Of a stretch of DNA of 6,803 nt, positions 1 through 5,233 are shown piece after piece (position 1 is the first letter of the stretch; each line of letters begins with the position of its first letter). The notes under the pieces are model-generated. The model did no database searches and had not been told where the DNA came from. It worked only from the letters and a program-made list of their open reading frames with translations. The DNA is from Candidatus Bathyarchaeota archaeon. Its GTDB lineage: Archaea; Thermoproteota; Bathyarchaeia; Bathyarchaeales; Bathycorpusculaceae. The DNA lies in contig DAOVFL010000053.1 of assembly GCA_030672945.1 (NCBI GenBank), positions 1 through 6,803 on the forward strand. The letters run 5' to 3'. The position numbers were made by a program, and so were the translations under genes.

Positions 1-103
1 CCCTGACTTGCGCGTTCTCACCAGTTACATTTGTGCATTCAATGATTTGAATGATATCTGACTGCGTGAGTGCTTCTGCGGCTGCTTTTGCTTCATTGCC
101 CAT
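1..103 (-). CDS. rps28e: Ribosomal protein S28e, N-terminal part (runs off window)
   Basis: This is a small-subunit ribosomal protein of archaea and eukaryotes. Only the first 34 residues are in the window; the rest lies left of base 1. The translation starts MGNEAKAAAEAL and reaches NVTGENAQVR, which matches the family's conserved G-x-TGE-x-x-QVR segment at the start of the S1-like beta barrel. The alanine-rich N-terminal lead is typical of archaeal forms. The ATG at 103-101 shares its A with the last base of the L7Ae stop codon (TAATG), and a Shine-Dalgarno-like AGAGGA sits at 112-117, 8 bases upstream. The two genes are therefore very probably co-transcribed and translationally coupled. 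The L7Ae-S28e order is a familiar archaeal ribosomal arrangement. Identification rests on a short segment plus this context. Confidence 0.87.
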   Translation of the reverse strand, partial: MGNEAKAAAEALTQSDIIQIIECTNVTGENAQVR

Positions 104-483
104 TAGTCAGTTCCTCTTTTTAATCCTTCAACTCTTGCAACTACCTCTTTTACTAATCCCTCAGCCTCGCCTTCCTTGACTATGCTGGCTGCGGCTGCGG
201 GAACATCGATGCCTACAGCGTTGCCTATCTTATCCTTACTCGGTACAAACATGTATGGGATTTTTCTCTCTTCGCATAGCAGTGGCAGATGGGCTACAAC
301 CTCCGGCGGATCAACATCTTCAGCTATTACTACAAGTTTTGCTTGCGCCCTTTCGATTGCTTTTGTCGTTTCATTTGTGCCTTTCCTAACCGCACCTGTT
401 TTTGCGGCTATTTGTAGGGCTTCATAGGCCGCATCTGCAACTTCTTTTGAAACCTCAAATTTTACGTAAAATGGTTTGGACAT
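103..483 (-). CDS. rpl7ae: Ribosomal protein L7Ae, kink-turn RNA-binding protein
   Basis: L7Ae is a large-subunit ribosomal protein that also binds kink-turns in box C/D and H/ACA guide RNAs and in RNase P RNA of archaea. The 126-residue length is normal for the family. The signature runs from about residue 35 (GTNETTKAIERAQAKLVVIA) through EDVDPPEVVAHLPLLCEE (55-72). This covers the RNA-contacting GTNE loop and the conserved acidic and DPPE turn. The C-terminal part (VPAAAASIV, about 94-102) holds the alpha-helix that packs beside the kink-turn. The ATG at 483-481 is supported by an AAGGG at 496-492, 8 bases upstream, and by a TATA-like element at 521-530. It is the first gene of a likely L7Ae-S28e operon and is divergent from gar1, which encodes another H/ACA RNP protein. 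Confidence 0.97.
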   Translation of the reverse strand: MSKPFYVKFEVSKEVADAAYEALQIAAKTGAVRKGTNETTKAIERAQAKLVVIAEDVDPPEVVAHLPLLCEERKIPYMFVPSKDKIGNAVGIDVPAAAASIVKEGEAEGLVKEVVARVEGLKRGTD

Positions 484-520
484 AAGCCTAACCCTTCAAA
501 TGCAAAGTCTTATCAACATT

Positions 521-530
521 TCTTATTTAT
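521..530 (-). promoter_or_regulatory. TATA-like box for the rpl7ae-rps28e operon
   Basis: Read on the minus strand, this is ATAAATAAGA. It lies 38 bases upstream of the L7Ae ATG, which would put the transcription start near 497-500, just ahead of the AAGGG ribosome-binding site. Position and composition fit an archaeal TATA box, but this is by eye only. Confidence 0.5.
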
Positions 531-580
531 GAATGTTTCGACTAAAACTGAAGAAGAGCTTCTGTCACTTATGTCCTTGT

Positions 581-596
581 AGGAAGGTTTAAATAA
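581..596 (+). promoter_or_regulatory. BRE/TATA promoter element for gar1-tfb
   Basis: AGGAAGG (581-587, a purine-rich BRE-like lead) is followed by TTTAAATAA (588-596), a good archaeal TATA box. A start about 25 bases downstream falls near 618-622, just before the GAGGGG ribosome-binding site at 623-628. The leader would be about 20 bases. If tfb is mainly expressed from here, TFB protein would act at its own promoter. Confidence 0.6.
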
Positions 597-639
597 ACTG
601 GTTCGTTCAACCATTTGCTTTTGAGGGGAATCCGGAATT

Positions 640-888
640 TTGCAGAGACTTGGCCGAGTCCTTCATGTAAGTCAGAGTTGGAATATAATAATAAAACTTG
701 AGAATGTTCCCACAATCGGTGAAACGGTTGTTGATGAGAACTTGAAGTCTGTTGGAAAGGTTCTTGACATATTTGGTCCAGTCTCTTCGCCCTACGCTTC
801 AGTAAAATCTAAAATCCGAGAAGTCGAAAGATGGGAGAATAAAATTCTGTACGTACGCCCCTCAAAAAGGAGAAAGGAGAAAACATGA
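640..888 (+). CDS. gar1: H/ACA RNP component Gar1
   Basis: Gar1 binds the catalytic domain of the pseudouridine synthase Cbf5 in the H/ACA guide RNP and promotes loading and release of target rRNA. The 82-residue protein is a compact archaeal form without the glycine/arginine-rich tails of eukaryotic Gar1. It begins with the RLGRVLHV strand, continues to VGKVLDIFGPVSSPYASVK (about 38-56, the family hallmark), then ENKILYVRP (about 66-74) and a basic tail, SKRRKEK. The start is TTG at 640; no in-frame ATG lies nearby, and GAGGGG at 623-628 is 11 bases upstream. Its TGA (886-888) directly abuts the tfb ATG. The gar1-tfb pairing is a recurrent archaeal arrangement, which supports both calls. Confidence 0.93.
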   Translation: MQRLGRVLHVSQSWNIIIKLENVPTIGETVVDENLKSVGKVLDIFGPVSSPYASVKSKIREVERWENKILYVRPSKRRKEKT

Positions 889-1857
889 ATGGGTGACGAG
901 AAAAAGGATATGAACATTGATTCTCCGTTGGTATCTCAATCAGAAACTGTGAAGGTTCAGCATTGTCCTGAATGTGGTAGTATTAGGCTCATGCGTGATT
1001 ACGAGTGTGCTGAAGTAGTTTGTATGGACTGTGGCTTCGTGATAATTGCAAAAATCGCTGACAGAGGGCCGGAATGGAGAGCTTTCACGAATGAGCAAAG
1101 GGCGAAACGGACAAGGGTTGGTGCTCCATTAACCTACACAATTCATGATAAAGGCTTATCAACCATGATTGATTGGCATGATAGAGATGTTTATGGGAAG
1201 AGTCTGTCACCTGGTCAGAAAGCGCAGGTTTACCGTCTTAGGAAGTGGCAGCGACGTATAAGGGTTTCAGATGCTACAGAACGCAACCTTGCCTTTGCAT
1301 TATCCGAGATCACGAAAATCGCAAATAATGTAAACCTTCCTAAGAACATCCTGGAGACGGCTTCGGTTATTTATAGAAGAGCCGTTAAGGAACGTTTAAT
1401 ACGTGGAAGGTCAATTCAAGGTGTAACTGCGGCGGCTATTTATTTGGCCTGTAGACAATGCGGGTTGGCTAGGACATTAGAAGAAATAGCTCAAGCGTCA
1501 AATGTAAAGAAGAAAGAGGTAGGCCGTAGCTACCGTTTCCTAGTTAGAGAACTTGACTACTTCGTTCCACCTTTAAAGCCAAGCCAGTATGTAACGAAAT
1601 TTTCAAATCAATTAACAATGCAGGGAAAAGTTGAGGAAATTGCTCACAAAATTTTAGCAACTGCGAAAGAATTAAAGCTTACTTCAGGTCGTGGACCTAC
1701 AGGTATAGCTGCTGCTGCAAGTTATATAGCCTCAGTGTTGACTGGTGAGAGAAGAACACAAAGGGAGATAGCTGAAATAGCCCAAGTAACTGAAGTCACC
1801 ATCCGGAATCGTTACAAAGAACTCGTGGAACGTCTAATGTTCCAGATGAGCCTTTGA
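889..1857 (+). CDS. tfb: Transcription initiation factor B (TFB, TFIIB homologue)
   Basis: TFB is the general factor that bridges TBP on the TATA box, contacts the BRE and recruits RNA polymerase. The 322-residue protein is full length. It has an N-terminal zinc ribbon (C26, C29, C45, C48), then the linker/B-reader region with DRGPEWRAF (58-66). Two cyclin-like repeats follow, at roughly 115-210 and 215-310. In repeat 1, GRSIQGVTAAAIYLACRQ (163-180) and in repeat 2, GRGPTGIAAAASYIASV (about 257-273) are the paired repeat signatures. A helix-turn-helix near the C-terminus (QREIAEIAQVTEVTIRNRYK, 291-310) is expected to read the BRE. The start ATG follows the gar1 stop with no gap, and AGGAGAAAGGAG lies just upstream inside gar1. 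All zinc-binding cysteines are present. Other TFB copies elsewhere in the genome cannot be excluded. Confidence 0.98.
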   Translation: MGDEKKDMNIDSPLVSQSETVKVQHCPECGSIRLMRDYECAEVVCMDCGFVIIAKIADRGPEWRAFTNEQRAKRTRVGAPLTYTIHDKGLSTMIDWHDRDVYGKSLSPGQKAQVYRLRKWQRRIRVSDATERNLAFALSEITKIANNVNLPKNILETASVIYRRAVKERLIRGRSIQGVTAAAIYLACRQCGLARTLEEIAQASNVKKKEVGRSYRFLVRELDYFVPPLKPSQYVTKFSNQLTMQGKVEEIAHKILATAKELKLTSGRGPTGIAAAASYIASVLTGERRTQREIAEIAQVTEVTIRNRYKELVERLMFQMSL

Positions 1858-1866
1858 CATCCCCAA

Positions 1867-1874
1867 TTTTTTTT
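1867..1874 (+). terminator. Poly-T terminator after tfb
   Basis: A T8 run begins 10 bases after the tfb stop, followed by a shorter CTTTTTCG tract at about 1883-1890. Archaeal RNA polymerase terminates at such runs without needing a hairpin, and none is obvious here. Confidence 0.6.
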
Positions 1875-1891
1875 GAAATCTACTTTTTCGT

Positions 1892-2110
1892 TTAGCAATA
1901 CTGATGAAGCTTCTTCAAATCTCTTAAGAATTTAAGGAAGATATCATCCGTTGAAGCTTTTGGCTTATCCCTTAGATTATTAACTTCATCCTCCAGCTGA
2001 TTTGACTTTTCGATTTACAACATCCCTAAGCTTCCTGCTTGCTTCAGAAACGTGTTTTTCTCCTCTTTATCAGTCTCAACTTTTTCCGGGTCTGGTTTCC
2101 ATTTCAACAA
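1892..2110 (-). pseudogene. Probable decayed small gene with internal stop/frameshifts
   Basis: A minus-strand frame of 73 codons is broken by one TAA at 2015-2017. It has a strong ribosome-binding site, AAGGAGGG (complement of 2120-2127), 9 bases before a TTG start at 2110-2108. The first part reads MLKWKPDPEKVETDKEEK. After the stop come NQLEDEVNNLRDKPK and FLRDLKKLHQYC, a charged, heptad-like composition. Between them, a neighbouring frame reads EASRKLRDVVNRKVKS, more coding-like than the main frame, so a pair of compensating frameshifts may explain the stop. No family is recognised. It could instead be a genuine 31-residue peptide, or chance. It lies in the 377-base gap between tfb and the zinc-ribbon gene, in which nothing else was identified apart from the T8 terminator. 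Confidence 0.35.
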
Positions 2111-2234
2111 TATGTGCAACCCTCCTTCACAGTGAACTCCAGTGGCGATTGAAAATAGCCGTTTGACTTTGAGCTATAAGCGTTTACAAAACACATTTTA
2201 GACTCCATGGTGATAATTGAGAAGGGGGAATAAT

Positions 2235-2666
2235 TTGGTTAAATGTCCAAAGTGTGGAACGGAAGTAGTTACTCCAGTAAAGAAGTGGTCTATTCCTTCT
2301 CGGAAAGCTGCAAAAAGAGGAGAAAAACGTAAACTTGTTATGGGGATATTTGAATGTTCAAATTGTAAAGCTAGGTTCAGATCAGCCGTAACAGCTGAAA
2401 CAAGTGCTGGAGAGACAGTAAATGTTAAAAACATGGTTGAAAGAATTAAAGGTATAAAGGGAGAACTCATGCAGACTCTGAAGAATCTTCGTGAAAAAAT
2501 AAATACCTTGGAGACTGAACGTTCAAGCTTAATGATTGAAATCGGGGAATTAAAGAAAATGGCAGAATCAAGAGTGAGCGCCCTTGAAGGCGAAGTGAAC
2601 ATGATGCGGGAGGAAGTGCAGTCCCTAAGGGACCTCTTGGGGTATACAGAAGAATCAGGAAAATAA
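2235..2666 (+). CDS. Zinc-ribbon plus coiled-coil protein of unknown function
   Basis: I do not recognise this gene. With the TTG at 2235 it encodes 143 residues. An N-terminal zinc ribbon has CPKC (C4, C7) and CSNC (C41, C44); between them is a basic stretch, PSRKAAKRGEKRK (21-33), that could touch nucleic acid. From about residue 64 to 136 the protein is a continuous helix with leucine and isoleucine heptads (LREKINTLETERSSL, EGEVNMMREEVQSLRDLL), predicting a coiled coil and oligomerisation. No signal peptide or membrane segment is seen, so it is probably cytoplasmic. An alternative TTG at 2217 adds six residues, but AAGGGGG at 2222-2228 is well placed (6 bases) for 2235. The architecture suggests a nucleic-acid or complex-assembly adaptor; that is inference. 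It stands alone on the plus strand, with no close neighbour to give context. Confidence 0.8.
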   Translation: MVKCPKCGTEVVTPVKKWSIPSRKAAKRGEKRKLVMGIFECSNCKARFRSAVTAETSAGETVNVKNMVERIKGIKGELMQTLKNLREKINTLETERSSLMIEIGELKKMAESRVSALEGEVNMMREEVQSLRDLLGYTEESGK

Positions 2667-2783
2667 CAAACATCAATTAACCTATACGCATGCTTTTCAA
2701 ATCTAAATCATAACATTTCAAATCATCTACTCTAATACTATTACTCCCAAGCTACAGCTTTTACTGGTTTTTCAAACCTTGAT

Positions 2784-2802
2784 ATTCTGTTTCTCACAGA
2801 AT
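2784..2802. repeat. Perfect inverted repeat (7-bp stem, 5-base loop)
   Basis: ATTCTGT (2784-2790) and ACAGAAT (2796-2802) are exact reverse complements around TTCTC. A smaller hairpin, GGTTT-TTC-AAACC, lies directly upstream at 2766-2778. They sit 100-136 bases past the zinc-ribbon gene stop. They could be 3' UTR structure, processing sites, or chance in AT-rich DNA. Confidence 0.4.
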
Positions 2803-3098
2803 TCTATTTCATTTGCTGAAACATTACATAACATTTCTTACTTTCCATCCTAAATCGCGAAACCCTTAGGCAACTTTGTACTGCATTCACGCTTTGAAAA
2901 GACCTTTTACTTTTTCATGTTCCTCGTTTTTTAAAGGTTCTCATTACAACATCAGTTTACTGGATCACGAAACATGATGATAACAATATTTTATATTTTC
3001 CAACAATGTCAACATATATATTCAAATTCTATCAAGGATTTTTTTATGATTTAACATTCACATTCTCTTTTTTCTTCGAGATGTATTAATTAAACATG

Positions 3099-3147
3099 GA
3101 CTGAGGAACCTTAGTCTTGACACATTTTATTTTTTTTTGTTTTTTTT
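3099..3147 (+). terminator. Hairpin plus T9/T8 terminator upstream of the DUF116 gene
   Basis: GACTGAG (3099-3105) pairs with CTTAGTC (3110-3116) around a four-base loop, with one G-U pair. T-tracts follow at 3125-3128, 3130-3138 (T9) and 3140-3147 (T8), the strongest termination signal in the window. No gene on the plus strand ends within 430 bases upstream, so the transcript it serves is unclear. It ends 50 bases before the DUF116 start. Confidence 0.55.
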
Positions 3148-3197
3148 GCATACGGCAATAGTTAATCTTAAAGGTCTGTTCTGTTTATCAATAGGGT

Positions 3198-3812
3198 ATG
3201 CCTTACAAGTTCACGTTCGACCTTTCGAAGATTCCACGTTTCTTCTTTAAAGAGATTGCCATGGTTAGTTATCAAAAGGACATGCATAAAAAGGTCGGCA
3301 GAACCCTTCATGAAATCATTAGAAGATTCAGGATTCAAGAGGCGACGGGACTTAACCTTTCCGACGTTGTACTTATTCTTGAAGACTTCGTAGAAATACA
3401 GGGTAGAAATTTTTTAGAAAAGGATAGGTTTATAAAAACAAGAGAAAGAGCGCTCTTTCTACCACATTGTTCCAGGAAATACATGGACAGTCGATGTAGA
3501 GCTGTGTTTGATCCGAGTATACCATCTTACATTTGCGCACATTGTTCTTCCGACTGTTTAATCAATAAGGCTGTGTCCTTTGCTGAAGGGAAGGGTTATG
3601 ACGTTTACATTTTGCCTGGTGGTTCCTGTATTCCAAGGATTTTGAAGGCAAAGCATTATGAAGGCGTTGTAGGTGTTTCCTGTGGCGAAGAACTTAAGCA
3701 AGGTGGAGAATTACTGAGAAGTATGAGAATAGCTGGTCAGGCCATTCCACTGGTAAAAAATGGCTGCGCAAACACGTCCTTCAATCTTGAAACTTTATAT
3801 TCTATTCTTTAG
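3198..3812 (+). CDS. DUF116 family cysteine-rich protein
   Basis: This is a 204-residue member of the uncharacterised DUF116 family (COG1852), common in archaea and anaerobic bacteria. The diagnostic segment is ALFLPHCSRKYMDSRC (85-100), followed by CAHCSSDC (113-120), then YDVYILPGGSCIPRIL (134-149) and VVGVSCGEEL (157-166). Cysteines C91, C100, C113, C116 and C120 are grouped like metal or Fe-S ligands; C144, C162 and C190 sit in later conserved loops. The N-terminal 80 residues are helical, with no signal or membrane segment. The biochemical role is not established, and iron-sulphur or metal binding is inference from the cysteines. The ATG at 3198 has only a weak upstream purine tract (AGGG, 3193-3196). 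A TATA-like CTTAAAGG near 3167 suggests a very short leader. No operon partner: the next gene, rpl40e, is convergent. Confidence 0.85.
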   Translation: MPYKFTFDLSKIPRFFFKEIAMVSYQKDMHKKVGRTLHEIIRRFRIQEATGLNLSDVVLILEDFVEIQGRNFLEKDRFIKTRERALFLPHCSRKYMDSRCRAVFDPSIPSYICAHCSSDCLINKAVSFAEGKGYDVYILPGGSCIPRILKAKHYEGVVGVSCGEELKQGGELLRSMRIAGQAIPLVKNGCANTSFNLETLYSIL

Positions 3813-3874
3813 TTATAAGAAGGATTGACCAATTTCTTTACTCCAGTGAAAAGGGAAGAGTGTAAATGATGATG

Positions 3875-4059
3875 TTAGCATTGGCTTTCTTCTTTTTTCC
3901 TATTGCTTTCTGATTTTTCGTTTCCTAATCATTTGTTGGGTATCAACTTCATCTCAATAGCTGTAGTTTCCGGATGGTTAGAAATTCTGAGCATGCGTAG
4001 CATTCATATTCAATACAAATTGAAAACTCTGTGAAAGGCTTAGATTCCTGAAAATTACT
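3875..4059 (-). pseudogene. Possible frameshifted gene remnant downstream of rpl40e
   Basis: On the minus strand a 36-codon open stretch (4059-3952) has no start codon and reads FTEFSICIEYECYACSEF, with a C-x4-C-x2-C cluster. It then turns implausible and stops at 3949-3951. At that point the neighbouring frame continues as SNHPETTAIEMKLIPNK to a TGA at 3929-3931, then a lysine/glutamate-rich stretch to a TAA at 3875-3877. One single-base shift near 3980-3985 would join the two pieces. The 24-codon ATG frame at 4003-3929 is an alternative short peptide. No family is recognised, and chance open frames are a real possibility. Confidence 0.25.
3893..3918 (+). terminator. T-rich termination region after the DUF116 gene
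   Basis: A T6 run (3893-3898) and a T5 run (3914-3918) lie 80-106 bases past the DUF116 stop on the plus strand. They are in the region between two convergent genes, where a poly-T archaeal terminator is expected. No stable hairpin is associated. Confidence 0.4.
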
Positions 4060-4216
4060 TCACAAGTTCCCTTTTCTTCCAGCGTAGGTTCTTACTTCGG
4101 CACTTTCTGCATTTTAAGGCGCTTGGAGCGTTTCTTGAACCGCAGTTCCGGCAGATCTTCATGTGTAACCTGTGCTTCTGGGCGAGTGCCTTTTTAATTG
4201 GATCCATTATCGGCAT
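4055..4216 (-). CDS. rpl40e: Ribosomal protein L40e (53 aa)
   Basis: L40e is a small zinc-binding protein of the large ribosomal subunit in archaea and eukaryotes; in eukaryotes it is made as a ubiquitin fusion, while archaea encode it alone as here. The 53-residue protein begins MPIMDPIKKALAQ and contains a four-cysteine zinc finger, C22-x2-C25 and C36-x2-C39. The core KCRKCRSKNLRWKK (35-48) carries the family's KCRKC and NLR features and a basic tail. The ATG at 4216-4214 is preceded by AAGGT 8 bases upstream; the second Met (residue 4) is an alternative start, but the MPI-x-DP opening is usual in relatives. A TATA-like GTATATTT is complementary to 4263-4270. It lies downstream of sucD on the same strand with a 140-base gap, so it probably has its own promoter. 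Its small size makes it easy to miss. Confidence 0.94.
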   Translation of the reverse strand: MPIMDPIKKALAQKHRLHMKICRNCGSRNAPSALKCRKCRSKNLRWKKRELVK

Positions 4217-4262
4217 TTGCTTTACCTTCTGTTGTTGTTAGGACTCAGGTAAACCTGCTGTC

Positions 4263-4270
4263 AAATATAC
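4263..4270 (-). promoter_or_regulatory. TATA-like element for rpl40e
   Basis: The minus strand reads GTATATTT, 47 bases upstream of the L40e ATG. A start about 25 bases on would fall near 4238, just ahead of the AAGGT ribosome-binding site (4224-4229). This fits L40e being transcribed separately from sucCD. Confidence 0.4.
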
Positions 4271-4356
4271 TTTTTGTTGTAAACTATTCCGTTAAAACTT
4301 CCAGTGACTATGAAATCTTCATCATCGCATAATATTGTAAACTGCGTAAGATTGTC

Positions 4357-5232
4357 TTAAATATCAATAATTCTTGCTAACGACTTTGCTACGTCGCTTG
4401 GTTTTTCAGCTACGTTCACGCCTGCACTCCTTAAGGCTTTTATTTTACTCTCAGCTGTTCCTGCTTTTCCCATTATGATCGCGCCAGCATGCCCCATGCG
4501 TTTTCCAGGTGGAGCGGAGCGTCCGGCTATAAACGCTACAACTGGTTTTGGATATTTTTCCTTTATGATATATTCTGCTGTTAATTCTTCTAGGTTGCCA
4601 CCTATTTCTCCTATTAAAACCACAGCCTTTGTTTGAGGGTCTTTTCTAAACATTTTTAGTACGTCAATGAAGTTTAGACCTGTTATTGGGTCTCCTCCTA
4701 GACCCAGACATGTTGATTGTCCTAGCTGTTTTCTTGTTAGACCTGCTGCTATTTCGTATGTGAGTGTTCCGCTTCTGGAAACCATGCCTATGCTGCCTGG
4801 CATGAAGATGTGGGCTGGCATTATTCCAAGTTTACTTTCTTCTGAAGTTATTATTCCTGGGGTGTTTGGTCCTATTATTACTGCGTTGACTTGTTCAGCG
4901 TATGTCATAACGTTGACTGCGTCTTTTATTGGAATGTGCTCTGTTATGATTATGATGGTTTTTATTCCGTTTTCGAGAGCTTCTAGAGCTGCTTCCGCAG
5001 CGAATATAGCTGGCACGAAAATTATTGAAGCGTTTGCTGGATGTTTTTCTAGGGCAGCCTCAACTGTGTCGTAGACGGGGACGCCGTGGATTTGCATTCC
5101 ACCCTTTCCAGGGGTCACACCAGCAACGATTTTTGTTCCGTATTCCAGCATCAGCTTGGTGTGGAACCTTCCTTGGGTTCCAGTTATGCCTTGAACGATT
5201 GCGTGTGTGTTCTTGTCAATTATTATTCCCAT
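4357..5232 (-). CDS. sucD: Succinate-CoA ligase (NDP-forming), alpha subunit
   Basis: This subunit binds CoA and carries the phosphorylated histidine in the reversible reaction succinyl-CoA + NDP + Pi = succinate + CoA + NTP, the substrate-level phosphorylation step of the citric acid cycle. With the ATG at 5232 the protein is 291 residues, the usual size. The Rossmann CoA-binding loop is GITGTQG (15-21), and TPGKGG lies at 40-45. SRSGTLTYE (152-160), GLGGDP (177-182) and GEIGG with Glu209 follow. The active-site segment GKRMGHAGAI places the phosphohistidine at H247. The frame stays open upstream to 5313, but those 27 extra residues overlap sucC and are unlike the family. The ATG falls one base after the sucC stop, with only a weak ribosome-binding site, implying translational coupling. 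The short length argues against the larger ADP-forming acetyl-CoA synthetase family. Confidence 0.96.
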   Translation of the reverse strand: MGIIIDKNTHAIVQGITGTQGRFHTKLMLEYGTKIVAGVTPGKGGMQIHGVPVYDTVEAALEKHPANASIIFVPAIFAAEAALEALENGIKTIIIITEHIPIKDAVNVMTYAEQVNAVIIGPNTPGIITSEESKLGIMPAHIFMPGSIGMVSRSGTLTYEIAAGLTRKQLGQSTCLGLGGDPITGLNFIDVLKMFRKDPQTKAVVLIGEIGGNLEELTAEYIIKEKYPKPVVAFIAGRSAPPGKRMGHAGAIIMGKAGTAESKIKALRSAGVNVAEKPSDVAKSLARIIDI

Positions 5233-5233
5233 G

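Larger units (their letters stand above)
2667..3197. other. Long AT-rich intergenic region with hairpins, no supported gene
   Basis: This is 531 bases without a convincing gene on either strand. No tRNA-like fold or CRISPR repeat was seen. Visible structure is limited to two adjacent small hairpins at 2766-2778 and 2784-2802 and a hairpin plus T-tract at 3099-3147. A minus-strand frame at 2741-2914 is open except for one TAG at 2804-2806 and ends in the coding-like ISRFEKPVKAVAWE. It may be a remnant of a lost gene, but other frames over the same bases are similarly broken and the call is weak. Confidence 0.6.

Noticed and set aside
2217..2234. Upstream TTG start adding six residues to the zinc-ribbon protein
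   Set aside because: The AAGGGGG ribosome-binding site falls within this stretch and is spaced correctly for the TTG at 2235.
2198..2602. Minus-strand 134-codon frame opposite the zinc-ribbon gene
   Set aside because: The opposite strand has paired CxxC motifs, a ribosome-binding site and a coiled-coil pattern; this frame is its shadow, as is 2467-2676.
2974..3104. C box-like ATGATGA (2974) with CTGA in the 3099 hairpin
   Set aside because: The 131-base separation is far too long for an archaeal C/D guide RNA, and no internal boxes are seen.
3866..3913. Possible box C/D guide RNA: C box ATGATGA at 3866-3872 and D box CTGA at 3910-3913
   Set aside because: The 48-base spacing is about right, but no D' or C' box is visible between them and the flanks do not form a good terminal stem. 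Both motifs are short enough to occur by chance. Matching the bases before CTGA to the organism's rRNA would decide it.
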